A stretch of 64,000 nucleotides of DNA. Origin: Brumimicrobium glaciale (GTDB lineage Bacteria > Bacteroidota > Bacteroidia > Flavobacteriales_D > Crocinitomicaceae). Positions 25,910 through 34,746 of this stretch are shown here, one piece after another (positions within the stretch are counted from its first letter, which is position 1; every line of letters starts with the position of its first letter). Both the position numbers and the translations under genes were made by a program. The stretch spans positions 248,001-312,000 of the forward strand of contig NZ_SETE01000001.1 in NCBI RefSeq assembly GCF_004152935.1, in the 5' to 3' direction. The notes beneath the pieces are model-generated. The model was not told the DNA's origin. It worked only from the letters and a program-made list of their open reading frames with translations, and did no database searches.

Positions 25910-27073
25910 TTATTTTTTAAGAATCCAAACATTCAAATCTGTCGCAGCTAAATTGTCGCGCAATGTTGAAATCTCAGATCGTTTAGTTGTATTTCCAGCA
26001 GATATACGGTGTAAACCACCTTTTACATCTACTTCGTAAGCATTAAATCCTTTTGCTTTTAAATCGGTAATTAAATCATTGGCATTTGTTGGGTCGCTAA
26101 AACAGCCAACAATAGCGTGGTAACTGTTCTTAGCAGTCACGATTTCATTTGCTACAGTAGTTTCTACACTATTTACATTTTCTTTTTTTCTCCAAACAGG
26201 AATGAATAAATCATCATCCAAAGGATAAGCAAAAACAGGAGCTGCTGAACTTAAGTTATCAGTAATTGAAGACAAAGTCGTTGAAGAATGAACAGAATCA
26301 ATGGTCAGCACTTCTTTATTGATAACAGGTAGGTACTTAGAATCTTCTCCGCCGTTAAATGGATTAAAATCATCTAAATAAATAATTCCTGATTTCAGAA
26401 CATCGGTCTTCATCGGAATCCAGAAACTATAAAAAGCCAAAGGAACCAAGGCAGCCACAGCGGCGTATTTCGCTATTTTTACAAATATACTACTCGATGA
26501 TTTCTGAGCAACTGCAGGATGTTGAATTTCTTTTGCTTCGTCTTTACTTTCATCTTCTATTGCTTCGTTTTCTAAAACAACAGTTGGAGCAACGAAAGCA
26601 GTTTCTTTAGAGTTTATTGCACTTGGAGAAGTTAAAACTGGTTCAACTTCCTCTTCTTCGCTAATGAATTGAACATTGCCTAATCCGTAGGAAGAAAGCA
26701 ATAAATTGAAGAATCGATCTTGTTCGAAAGCAATTTTTCCGGCAGTATTGGTGTATAAAAATCCAACATTGTGAAAGTGAATTCGCTTTCCTTCATTTAG
26801 TTGTGACTTAATCTGCTGAACTTCTCTTGAGATAATGTTTTGTGCATCGTCAAAAGAAATCTTCTTTTCACTCGCTAAATGGTTGATGATTAAACCGTCA
26901 TTATTACTCAAGTTTTTGTTGAAACTCAACGCTTTACTGGGCGGTGTAATCAAACCATTTTTAACATCTACTTTAGCAGAAACGTTATTGGCTACAAACC
27001 CACCAAAAGCAGGTATTACAACGCAATTGTTGCGCAAAAGTAAAGTTCCGAGAAGAGCGTCCAAATGTGTCAT
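25910..27073 (-). CDS. HU-CCDC81-like and SPOR domain membrane protein
   Basis: The 387-residue product has an N-terminal pair of HU-CCDC81-like modules (about 1-135; LLRNNCVVIPAFGGFVANN, IHFHNVGFLYTN), a linker, one membrane helix (about 200-218, AKYAAVAALVPLAFYSFWI) and a C-terminal SPOR domain (YHAIVGCFSDPTNANDLI to VWILKK). SPOR domains bind denuded peptidoglycan at division sites, and the Bacteroidetes HU-SPOR architecture probably links the division septum with a cytoplasmic partner. A TATCTTTG -7 element ends 6 bases before the ATG, so its mRNA is predicted to be leaderless or nearly so. Confidence 0.85.
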   Translation of the reverse strand: MTHLDALLGTLLLRNNCVVIPAFGGFVANNVSAKVDVKNGLITPPSKALSFNKNLSNNDGLIINHLASEKKISFDDAQNIISREVQQIKSQLNEGKRIHFHNVGFLYTNTAGKIAFEQDRFFNLLLSSYGLGNVQFISEEEEVEPVLTSPSAINSKETAFVAPTVVLENEAIEDESKDEAKEIQHPAVAQKSSSSIFVKIAKYAAVAALVPLAFYSFWIPMKTDVLKSGIIYLDDFNPFNGGEDSKYLPVINKEVLTIDSVHSSTTLSSITDNLSSAAPVFAYPLDDDLFIPVWRKKENVNSVETTVANEIVTAKNSYHAIVGCFSDPTNANDLITDLKAKGFNAYEVDVKGGLHRISAGNTTKRSEISTLRDNLAATDLNVWILKK

Positions 27074-27078
27074 AGAAA

Positions 27079-27086
27079 CAAAGATA
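27079..27086 (-). promoter_or_regulatory. -7 element of the HU/SPOR gene
   Basis: TATCTTTG on the minus strand lies 5 bases before the ATG at 27073, which leaves almost no 5' leader. Confidence 0.55.
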
Positions 27087-27234
27087 CAAATTAATAATTT
27101 TAGGTATACCCTTTATGATTTTAAAAGTTACAAAATAGGGGTGAAAGTTTAAATATAAATGTGATTAATTTTTTGATTGATGAAATTCAGATTTGTAGAA
27201 AAACTTTGGATTAATATATGCCTTCGAAAATTCG

Positions 27235-27290
27235 ATGTTCCCCACATGTTAGAGTCACACGGCCGTGTGACTCTAACATGTGGGGAACAT
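27235..27290. repeat. Perfect 56-bp palindrome downstream of kdsB
   Basis: The two 28-base halves (27235-27262 and 27263-27290) are exact reverse complements with no spacer, centred on CACGGCCGTG. It ends 8 bases before the kdsB stop codon region. No T-run follows on either strand, so it is not a classical terminator, although a transcript hairpin could still protect or end the kdsB mRNA. Confidence 0.95.
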
Positions 27291-27297
27291 TCCATAA

Positions 27298-28020
27298 TTA
27301 ATCTCTCAATCTCCTCAAAACCAAATCAACATCTTCCGGAGTATCAATATTTGGTGTTTCAATATCGGTTTCCACCACTCTTATATCATATCCATAATAC
27401 ATCCATCTCAATTGTTCCAAACTTTCTGTTTTTTCTAGTGAAGTGGGTTTGAGTTGAACAAGCTTCTGCAATGTCTTGGCACGAAATCCATACAAGCCAA
27501 TATGCTTTAAAAATGGATAATCTTCCTCGTTTCTTTCAAACGGAATTGGACTTCTTGAGAAATACAATGCGTCTGATTTGTGATTGATCACCACTTTAAT
27601 TCTATTTGAATCCTTTATATCTTCTGCTGAAATTTTTGGCGAACCCAATGTCGCTATTTCAACACTTGTATCATCGAAAGCTGAAAGTAAAAGTCGCAAT
27701 TGTTCAGTATCAACCAATGGTTCGTCTCCTTGTATGTTGACCACAATATCGAAATCAGGATAACTTTCTATGACTTCTCCACAGCGATCTGTTCCACTTT
27801 CATGCGAAGCTTTTGTGAGCATTGCTTTTCCACCAAATTCTTTAACATGATTTGCAATTTTCTCATGATCGGTAGCCACAACGACTTCGTCAAAATGATT
27901 GGAATTTGTAACGCCTTCCCAAACACGTTGGATCATTGTTTTTCCAGCTAAATCGATTAATGGTTTTCCAGGAAACCTTGAAGAAGCATATCGGGCAGGG
28001 ATAATTGCGAGTTTTTTCAT
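27298..28020 (-). CDS. kdsB: 3-deoxy-manno-octulosonate cytidylyltransferase
   Basis: The 240-residue enzyme activates Kdo as CMP-Kdo for lipopolysaccharide inner-core synthesis. The nucleotide-binding start IIPARYASSRFPGKPL, the VVVATDHEKI and HESGTDRCGE motifs and the metal-binding NIQGDEPL are all present, and the length is normal. It is the only LPS gene in the window. It appears monocistronic, with a 56-bp perfect palindrome just beyond its stop. Confidence 0.95.
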   Translation of the reverse strand: MKKLAIIPARYASSRFPGKPLIDLAGKTMIQRVWEGVTNSNHFDEVVVATDHEKIANHVKEFGGKAMLTKASHESGTDRCGEVIESYPDFDIVVNIQGDEPLVDTEQLRLLLSAFDDTSVEIATLGSPKISAEDIKDSNRIKVVINHKSDALYFSRSPIPFERNEEDYPFLKHIGLYGFRAKTLQKLVQLKPTSLEKTESLEQLRWMYYGYDIRVVETDIETPNIDTPEDVDLVLRRLRD

Positions 28021-28195
28021 CTTTAAATTGAGCTTTATTAGTGGTTAAAGATATTATTTATAATAAAATGAATCGAAAATCAGAACTAAATTAAATTGGA
28101 AAAGAAATGAATAATTCAAATATAAATTGGAAAAGACTTTCTTTTACCGAATAAATTCTACTATCTTAGTTAGACCTAAATTAAAAACATAAGAT

Positions 28196-29308
28196 TTGAA
28201 AAATAACCACCTTAATCACCAAGTGGCTTTAACTCAACTAGAAGGAGTCGGCCCACGCAAAGCAAAAGTATTGTTAGCCTATCTGGGCAGTGAAGATAAA
28301 TTATTTGAAGATTCTTTCAATTTACGAACTGCAATTCCAGGATTTGCTAAAGAACGTTTTCGTAATTTGAATAGAGCCAAAGCGCTGAATGATGCGAAAT
28401 CAATAATTGAATTCGTTAAAAAAAATGGAATAGACACCACCTTTTTTACGAGTAAAGATTATCCCAGAAGGTTGAAAGAATGTTCTGATGGGCCAATGTT
28501 GCTTTATCACCGGGGAGATTTTGAATTTAATCACCGAAAAACAATAGCTATTGTCGGCACAAGAAACATGACGAGTTATGGGAAACAATTGATCAATGAA
28601 TTGATTTCAGCAATTGCTCCTTATAATGTACAGGTTATTTCAGGTTTGGCTTATGGAGTTGATGGATACACGCACAAGAAATGTTTAGAACATGGTGTTC
28701 CAACAATTGGTGTGTTAGGTCATGGCTTAGATAGGATTTATCCGAATCAACATTTGAAATTGGCAAAGAAAATGTTGGAAACGAAAGGTTGTGGATTGGT
28801 TACAGAATTTCCACATAACACCAAGCCCGATAGAGTGAATTTTCCGCAGCGCAATAGAATTGTTGCCGGAATGACAGATGCAACAATTGTGATTGAAAGC
28901 GGTGCAAAAGGTGGTTCATTAATCACAGCTCTTTTAGCCAATGATTATAATAGAGAGGTGTTTGCTTTTCCTGGAAATGTTGAACGTCCATTTTCTAGGG
29001 GTTGTAATGAATTAATATCAAACAGCAAGGCACATTTAATTACTTGCGGAAAAGATTTAATTCGCTTGATGGAATGGGAAAAAGATGACCGTGAAAAAGT
29101 GATTCAAGCTAATTTGTTTGAAGGATTGGATGGGGACGAAACTTTAATTGTAAAAGCGATTAAAGAATTTGAAAAGATTTCGTTGGATGTTCTTTCCGTG
29201 CGTTTGAAAAAACCAGGTCATGTTTTGAGTGGACTTTTATTGGGGTTAGAATTGCGGGGAATTGTGATGACGTTGCCCGGAAAAAAGTATGCTTTGAGTC
29301 AGGTCTAA
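28196..29308 (+). CDS. dprA: DNA-processing protein DprA
   Basis: The 370-residue protein has an N-terminal helix-hairpin-helix region (LTQLEGVGPRKAKVLLAYL), a Rossmann-like DprA domain (VGTRNMTSYGK, ISGLAYGVDGYTH, GVLGHGLDRIYP, FPQRNRIVAGM, IESGAKGGSLIT) and a C-terminal winged helix (about 310-370). DprA loads RecA onto incoming single-stranded DNA during natural transformation. The frame starts at TTG 28196; there is no better in-frame ATG before the conserved HhH region, so a TTG start is likely. Confidence 0.93.
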   Translation: MKNNHLNHQVALTQLEGVGPRKAKVLLAYLGSEDKLFEDSFNLRTAIPGFAKERFRNLNRAKALNDAKSIIEFVKKNGIDTTFFTSKDYPRRLKECSDGPMLLYHRGDFEFNHRKTIAIVGTRNMTSYGKQLINELISAIAPYNVQVISGLAYGVDGYTHKKCLEHGVPTIGVLGHGLDRIYPNQHLKLAKKMLETKGCGLVTEFPHNTKPDRVNFPQRNRIVAGMTDATIVIESGAKGGSLITALLANDYNREVFAFPGNVERPFSRGCNELISNSKAHLITCGKDLIRLMEWEKDDREKVIQANLFEGLDGDETLIVKAIKEFEKISLDVLSVRLKKPGHVLSGLLLGLELRGIVMTLPGKKYALSQV

Positions 29309-29337
29309 GCGGCTTGGGATTTGTCATTGGCCGATTG

Positions 29338-29440
29338 AATCCATTGTGTCGTGCTTTCAGCACTTTTAGGATTATAGGTTTTAATTCCCTAGGACTTACG
29401 TCCTAGGTTAACGCGTGTCATCCCTTCGGGATTTAGAAGT
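29338..29440. repeat. Hairpin-rich repeat, left part
   Basis: The 677-base gap after dprA begins with TGTCGTGCTTTCAGCACT, CCTAGGACTTACGTCCTAGG and GTCATCCCTTCGGGATTT. The last two hairpins with TAGGTTAAC between them recur near 7130-7160. This is a REP-like, non-coding mosaic. Confidence 0.6.
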
Positions 29441-29599
29441 TAGAATTCAGCTCTTAATTTGTTATATGCAATTCCTCTAAGGTTTTAAAAGTTCGGATTT
29501 ACTTTTTACTAATTAACTCACTTTTAGAAGTTCTCCGGAAAGCTTTTTCTAAACTATAAATTTTAAATAAAAATACAGGAAAATCATTTCTAAATAAGC

Positions 29600-29760
29600 A
29601 ATAAAATCCGGCAGCTGACGGATGCCACTTGATAGCCATGAATATAAATCCATGGTTAGGATTTAGGGGTGTTGCAATAAGTGCTGAAAGCACGACACAT
29701 AAGAATGCCCAATGTTTATCAAGAACTCATGTATTAAGTCAATTCATTCCGTTGGGATAA
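29600..29760. repeat. Hairpin-rich repeat, right part (inverted)
   Basis: AGTGCTGAAAGCACGACA near 29679 is the inverse of the copy near 29346, so the two flank about 330 bases. The part between also has CATGAATATAAATCCATG and GGCAGCTGACGGATGCC hairpins. No transposase frame lies between them. Confidence 0.6.
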
Positions 29761-29857
29761 TGAAATAGTGAAAAATACGCATGTAAAAATTACTTTGTCC
29801 TTAGATGATATTCGTTTACTGTGTTTTGAGCCATTTGGAATTACATTCTAAATCCAA

Positions 29858-29891
29858 AAAAAAGCAACAAGATTTCTCCTATTGCTTTTTT
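29858..29891 (-). terminator. Intrinsic terminator after the bacilliredoxin gene
   Basis: A 10-bp A/T-rich stem (AAAAAAGCAA / TTGCTTTTTT) with a 14-base loop is flanked by A and T runs. It serves the minus strand and could work in both directions. Confidence 0.55.
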
Positions 29892-29985
29892 AATATTTTA
29901 TGAAGTGTATGATTCACTTTAATTGGAACAATATTTTTGAATTAGAATTTTCGCTAATGAGGTTAGCGGAAATTATAAACAAAAA

Positions 29986-30399
29986 TTATGCGAATTCTTT
30001 GTACGCTCCTTGTAAATTCTCAGAAATCATTTCTGCAGTAACACCTTCAATGTGGTGACGCTCCAAGAAATGAACTAATTTACCATCTCTAAAAACTGCT
30101 ACAGATGGTGAAGATGGAGGGTAAGGCAAAAAGTAATTTCTAGCTTGTTGCGTTGCTGCGCTATCTACTCCTGCAAAAACAGTTGCCATTGCATCTGGTT
30201 TTACTTCTCCTTTTAAAGAATCTTTTACTCCAGGACGCATATTTCCAGCTGCACAACCACAAACGCTGTTCACAACCATTAATAACGTTCCTTTTGTATT
30301 TTTAATCATATTGTCCACATCTTCTGGAGATGTTAAATCCTTGAATCCTACTGAAGTTAAATCTTCCTTCATTGGAGCAACTAGTTCTGGTGGATACAT
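29986..30399 (-). CDS. BrxA/BrxB-family bacilliredoxin (YphP/YqiW type)
   Basis: The 137-residue protein matches the bacilliredoxin family through its whole length: MYPPELVAPMKEDLTSVGF at the start, the active site VNSVCGCAAGNMRPGV (CGC motif) and FLPYPPSSPSVAVFRDGK. The family reduces mixed disulfides between proteins and low-molecular-weight thiols in the cytoplasm. The thiol used by this organism is not shown by the sequence. It is monocistronic, with a TACCTTTG -7 element about 30 bases upstream. Confidence 0.92.
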   Translation of the reverse strand: MYPPELVAPMKEDLTSVGFKDLTSPEDVDNMIKNTKGTLLMVVNSVCGCAAGNMRPGVKDSLKGEVKPDAMATVFAGVDSAATQQARNYFLPYPPSSPSVAVFRDGKLVHFLERHHIEGVTAEMISENLQGAYKEFA

Positions 30400-30428
30400 A
30401 TATTTTTGTTTTTTTAAATTCGTAATTA

Positions 30429-30436
30429 CAAAGGTA
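30429..30436 (-). promoter_or_regulatory. -7 element of the bacilliredoxin gene
   Basis: TACCTTTG on the minus strand lies about 29 bases before the ATG and fits TAnnTTTG. Confidence 0.55.
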
Positions 30437-30678
30437 AGAAGGTAAGTTTGAATTTTATGGAAATTAACCTTTAATTTGAATAATTAAAATAAAATGGGTT
30501 ACCAATCTAAGATGAAAATCAATATCATAGATTGAAAAGAACAAATACTATTTTTGAACTTGTTATTTTCTTCCTTCGGTTCCATGAAATATTTTTTTTG
30601 CATCTGATGCTTTGTAATTTGATGCACCACCGATAGGAGTATAAAAAGGCTTGTAACTATAAAATCTCGTCTAAAAAA

Positions 30679-31728
30679 TTAGCCTTTAAAATGCTTGCGT
30701 TGAAATCTTTGGATGTCAGCTTCTTTATCTATTTCGCCTTTTCCATTGAGAAAATCAACAAATTCAATAGCACAATAAGGTGCAATCATATATCCTTTAG
30801 ATCCTAAACCATTGAAAATATATAATCCTTTATGTGTTGGGTGTTCACCAATTAATGGTCTTCTGTCTGCCACAGCTGGACGAATTCCTCCTTCATGACC
30901 TATGATTTCAATTGGGGCAGAACTCAATAATTTATAATTTTCTAATAATTCTTCTTTTGCCTCTTCTGTTGGAGTTGGATCTTGTGTGTACCATGCATAG
31001 GTGGCTCCCAGTTTAAAATCGCCATCTTCTGTGGGTAGAATAAAGCATTTTTTATTGAGGATTTCATTTTTATCGAAAACATCAGATTTTACGGTCAATA
31101 CTTCTCCTTTTGCATTACTAAAAGGTAAATAACCAAAAAATGGATTATCCTCTCCGCGGAAACCCTCGCAAAAGATGAGGTGTGTATATTCTTCGTTTTT
31201 GTAAGTTTTTGCTTCGTAGTCTAGTTCATCAAAATCAAACTTTGAATATTCTAGTAAATTGTTTTCAACCAGATAATTATGATTGTATTCCATGAATTTT
31301 TTCGCATCAATATATCCTGGTGTACCTAAAAATCCATTTCCAAAGGGGGCTTTTAAATGTTTAGGGGTATTTTCTTCACTTTCTGGCGGATTGATGTAGT
31401 CATTGTACTCTTCATCATCTAATCTTTCCATCCATAAATCGCGTTCATGCTGGGAATTAAAAGCACGACGAAGTTTCCTGTGAAAGAAGAATTTGTTTTG
31501 AATTTTCTTTTCCATTGCTGGATAGAATTCCAATAATGTTGGAATTAATTCATCACCCTTCCAGGTTTTTATCATTCTACGAAAAGTCATTGGGTTAATC
31601 ATTCCAGCAGCAACTTTTGTACTGTGGTTTATTCCTTCGTCGATTATTCGAAATGAAATATTTTTTTCTTCTAATTGATGCGCCAAGCTTATGCCTGACA
31701 AACCTCCTCCAACTATTATAACTTTCAC
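30679..31728 (-). CDS. FAD-dependent oxidoreductase, DAO family
   Basis: The 349-residue protein begins with an FAD-binding dinucleotide fold (VIIVGGGLSGISLAHQLEE, GxGxxG) and ends with the second FAD-contact segment (GIRPAVADRRPLIGEHP, then NGLGSKGYMIAP). This is the glycine/D-amino-acid oxidase superfamily, which also includes ThiO and the MnmC C-terminal domain. The sequence does not fix the substrate. There is no signal peptide, so it acts in the cytoplasm. The neighbours give no pathway clue. Length and motifs are intact. Confidence 0.8.
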   Translation of the reverse strand: MKVIIVGGGLSGISLAHQLEEKNISFRIIDEGINHSTKVAAGMINPMTFRRMIKTWKGDELIPTLLEFYPAMEKKIQNKFFFHRKLRRAFNSQHERDLWMERLDDEEYNDYINPPESEENTPKHLKAPFGNGFLGTPGYIDAKKFMEYNHNYLVENNLLEYSKFDFDELDYEAKTYKNEEYTHLIFCEGFRGEDNPFFGYLPFSNAKGEVLTVKSDVFDKNEILNKKCFILPTEDGDFKLGATYAWYTQDPTPTEEAKEELLENYKLLSSAPIEIIGHEGGIRPAVADRRPLIGEHPTHKGLYIFNGLGSKGYMIAPYCAIEFVDFLNGKGEIDKEADIQRFQRKHFKG

Positions 31729-31754
31729 TTGCTTGTTTTATTGGTATCTAAAAA

Positions 31755-31865
31755 CAGATTTTAGACATTAGATTTTTCACTCTGGATCTTATGTCTAACT
31801 TCTATTGTCTTTTTTTCTAATGTCTTTTCTTTAAATGTCTTTTTTCTAAATCTCTAGAATTTTAT
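31755..31865. repeat. Low-complexity TCTAATGTCTT-type repeat
   Basis: Degenerate copies of GTCTAACTTCTATTGTCTTT and TCTAATGTCTTTTCTT fill the gap between the oxidoreductase and M23 genes, like the block near 23220. Confidence 0.5.
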
Positions 31866-31907
31866 TCTCATCCAAATCTATTGCATTTTTGGCTTAAAGT
31901 AGCATGG

Positions 31908-33206
31908 TTATGCTTCAGGTTCCAAAATTGGAGTAACCGTTAATTTCAATATTTCAACATCTAACTTTTCCTTAAATGGAGAAATAAAGTCTAGATATTC
32001 TGGTTTAACTTCGTCTTTCATCGGTTCTGATTTAGGGAATTTCTCTGAACGGTGATTGATTTGTTTTCCATTTTTCCAAAAACGGTAGCAAACATGAGGC
32101 CCTGTTGCAGCTCCTGTTGAGCCAACATATCCAATCACATCACCTTGTCGAACTCTTTTTCCGTTTCGGATTCCATTTGCAATTTTACTCATGTGCAAAT
32201 ACTGCGTATCGTAAGTTTTGTTGTGTCTAATTTTTACATAAATACCGTTTCCACGACTTCTTGATGCTCTAGAAACAGTTCCATCTGCTGTTGCAAGAAT
32301 TGGCGTTCCAGTTGGTGCGGCATAATCGGTTCCTAAATGTGGTCTTCTTGTTTTGTAAATTGGATGCAATCTGTTCATGTTAAAAGCAGAACTGATGCGG
32401 GAGAATTTCAGTGGCGACATCAAAAATGGACGTTTCATTTCGTTGGCCAATTCATCATAGAATCCAGAAACGTTTCCTGTTGAATCTGTAAAATTGAATG
32501 CGTAAAGTCCTTTATTGGCATGTTCAAACCAAACATATTTGATTTTATCTACTGAATAAGGAACTCCATCAACACTTTTTTCATCATAAAATACTACAAA
32601 CTTATCTCCTACTTGTAATTTGAAAAAGTCGACACTCCAAGCGTAAACTCCTTCTATAGCATCCGAGATTGCAGCGGTCATCATGTAATTGTCAAAACTT
32701 TTTCCTAATTCAACAGATAAGCTAGAGTTTTGGGCAATTTGTCCGCTTACCATTCTTTCTGTAATTTCTACTGGACGAACTTCTTTTCGAATTCCGACAA
32801 TTTCATTATTAAAATCGAAAGTTATATATGAAAAAACATCTGGTTCGTAAACTAAATAAGTTGGTGCACTACTGGTATCACTTTTTGGTCTAAAAGTCAT
32901 AAACGGTTTTCCCGCCAGAATGTATTTCACATCTAATAAGCTGTCTTTTAATCGTTCAGCAGTAGTGTTTATAGTATATTGATTTATTTCAAACGCTTCA
33001 AATATATTGTTCCAAGTCCATCCTTGTTCCACAGTGTCAAACTCTACGTCATATTTGTCTAAATCAAATCCAAAAAGTAAGTCCTTTTTTATTACAACAG
33101 TATCTAGCGACGATAAATCTTCAATTTCAACTTTTTTAGACTGGCTGCAAGACGTTGCAAATAGAACAGTTGCAATAAGGGTAAACAGGAAATAGAAACT
33201 TTTCAT
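31908..33206 (-). CDS. M23-family metallopeptidase lipoprotein with variant HxC motif
   Basis: The 432-residue product has a lipoprotein signal (ATSC, about Cys20), an N-terminal domain with long beta-strand segments and a C-terminal LytM/M23 domain (about 290-390). The first zinc site HLGTDYAAPTG (HxxxD) is standard, but the usual HxH reads GPHVCYRFW, so the second histidine is a cysteine. A Cys ligand could still bind zinc. These enzymes cut peptidoglycan cross-links in the periplasm. I believe the H-V-C form also occurs in other Bacteroidetes proteins, so it is more likely a lineage variant than a dead enzyme. Confidence 0.82.
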   Translation of the reverse strand: MKSFYFLFTLIATVLFATSCSQSKKVEIEDLSSLDTVVIKKDLLFGFDLDKYDVEFDTVEQGWTWNNIFEAFEINQYTINTTAERLKDSLLDVKYILAGKPFMTFRPKSDTSSAPTYLVYEPDVFSYITFDFNNEIVGIRKEVRPVEITERMVSGQIAQNSSLSVELGKSFDNYMMTAAISDAIEGVYAWSVDFFKLQVGDKFVVFYDEKSVDGVPYSVDKIKYVWFEHANKGLYAFNFTDSTGNVSGFYDELANEMKRPFLMSPLKFSRISSAFNMNRLHPIYKTRRPHLGTDYAAPTGTPILATADGTVSRASRSRGNGIYVKIRHNKTYDTQYLHMSKIANGIRNGKRVRQGDVIGYVGSTGAATGPHVCYRFWKNGKQINHRSEKFPKSEPMKDEVKPEYLDFISPFKEKLDVEILKLTVTPILEPEA

Positions 33207-33408
33207 AATAACACGGGGTTCTTTTTTAGCAATTGTTTTACGCTAGTGTGTCTAGTATCTGTCTCCAACTAGGTACTAAACAGCTTAAAACATGAGCTGT
33301 AACAAACTAAATTATTCAATTCGTCTCCAAATTTAATGACTTTGTATACTTTACGAAGTAAATAACGGGAAAAGTTTAAACTTATTCTCTTCTATCGTCA
33401 TGAAATAT

Positions 33409-33416
33409 TAACTTTG
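33409..33416 (+). promoter_or_regulatory. -7 element of purD
   Basis: TAACTTTG fits TAnnTTTG. It overlaps an in-frame ATG at 33414, which therefore cannot be the start; the ATG at 33435 lies 18 bases after the element. Confidence 0.6.
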
Positions 33417-33434
33417 CATCCCAAATACAAAACA

Positions 33435-34709
33435 ATGAATATATTACTTTTAGGTTCAGGTGGAAGAGAGCATGCTTTAGCTTGGAAATTATCAAGAAGT
33501 AGCACCTTGGAATCTTTATATATTGCCCCTGGAAATGCGGGTACGAGAGAGTATGGTGAAAATATTTCACTAGATCCATGTGATTTTGAAGCGATTAAAA
33601 AAGTCGTTTTAAATAAAAAAATCAATATGGTTGTTGTTGGACCAGAAGCGCCGTTGGTAGCTGGTATTGCTGATTTTTTCAAAGCTGACAAAGCACTTAC
33701 AAATGTTGCGGTAATTGGACCAAATAAAGAGGCTTCACAATTGGAGGGAAGTAAAGATTTTGCAAAAGACTTTATGAACCGTCACAATATTCCAACTGCA
33801 AAGCATAAAACTTTTACCAAAGCAACTATTAAGGAAGGTTTTGCTTTCTTGGATAGTTTGAAAGCACCTTATGTTTTAAAAGCAGATGGTTTAGCGGCTG
33901 GAAAAGGAGTTTTGATTCTCCCAGACTTACATGAAGCTAAAAAAGAATTTTCTTCCATGTTGTTGGATAATAAATTTGGTGGAGCTGGAGCAAAAGTTGT
34001 CATTGAAGAATTCTTAAAAGGAATGGAAATGTCTTCTTTTGTTTTGACAGATGGAGATGGTTTTAAAGTTTTTCCAGAAGCAAAAGATTACAAAAGAATA
34101 GGTGAAGGTGATACGGGGCTAAACACTGGTGGAATGGGAGCGGTTTCTCCTGTACCATTCGCAGAAGGAAAATTTTCTGATAAAGTTTACAATCAAATTA
34201 TTGTTCCTACAGTAAAAGGGTTGAAATCTGATGGGATTGAATACAACGGTTTTATTTTTATTGGAATAATTAATGTTGCTGGCGAACCCTATGTAATTGA
34301 ATACAATTGTCGTTTAGGCGATCCTGAAACGGAAGTAATTTTACCTCGTTTGAAATCAGATTTGGTGGATTTATTTGAAGGAGTAGCAACAAAAACGTTA
34401 TCTGAAAGAGATATTGAATTTGATCCAAGAAGTGTAGTTTCTGTAATGATGGTTTCTGGAGGCTATCCAGATGCATATCAAAAAGGAAAAATGATTTACG
34501 GATTAAATGCAGCGAATAAAAGTTTGATATTTCATGCAGGAACAGCTTCTGATGGACCCGCAGTAATAACAGCCGGAGGAAGAGTACTAGCTGTTACTTC
34601 TTTTGGAAAAGACATAGAATCTGCAATTGAAAATTCATACGAAACAATTAAAAATATTGAGTTTGAAGGAGCGTACTATCGAAAAGATATTGGTCAAGAC
34701 TTATTATAG
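33435..34709 (+). CDS. purD: Phosphoribosylamine-glycine ligase
   Basis: The 424-residue enzyme makes glycinamide ribonucleotide in purine synthesis. The N-terminal MNILLLGSGGREHALAWKL is the classic PurD start, and the ATP-grasp region (VLKADGLAAGKGVLIL, IEEFLKGMEMSSFVLTDG, and NCRLGDPETEVILPRL) is complete. I chose 33435 because the promoter element at 33409-33416 overlaps the only upstream ATG. The gene stands alone, 37 bases before the CNNM/CBS gene, with which it may be cotranscribed. Transcription is divergent from the M23 gene. Confidence 0.95.
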   Translation: MNILLLGSGGREHALAWKLSRSSTLESLYIAPGNAGTREYGENISLDPCDFEAIKKVVLNKKINMVVVGPEAPLVAGIADFFKADKALTNVAVIGPNKEASQLEGSKDFAKDFMNRHNIPTAKHKTFTKATIKEGFAFLDSLKAPYVLKADGLAAGKGVLILPDLHEAKKEFSSMLLDNKFGGAGAKVVIEEFLKGMEMSSFVLTDGDGFKVFPEAKDYKRIGEGDTGLNTGGMGAVSPVPFAEGKFSDKVYNQIIVPTVKGLKSDGIEYNGFIFIGIINVAGEPYVIEYNCRLGDPETEVILPRLKSDLVDLFEGVATKTLSERDIEFDPRSVVSVMMVSGGYPDAYQKGKMIYGLNAANKSLIFHAGTASDGPAVITAGGRVLAVTSFGKDIESAIENSYETIKNIEFEGAYYRKDIGQDLL

Positions 34710-34746
34710 CCAATTTTTTTTCTAAATTTAGTACCTAATATAATAT

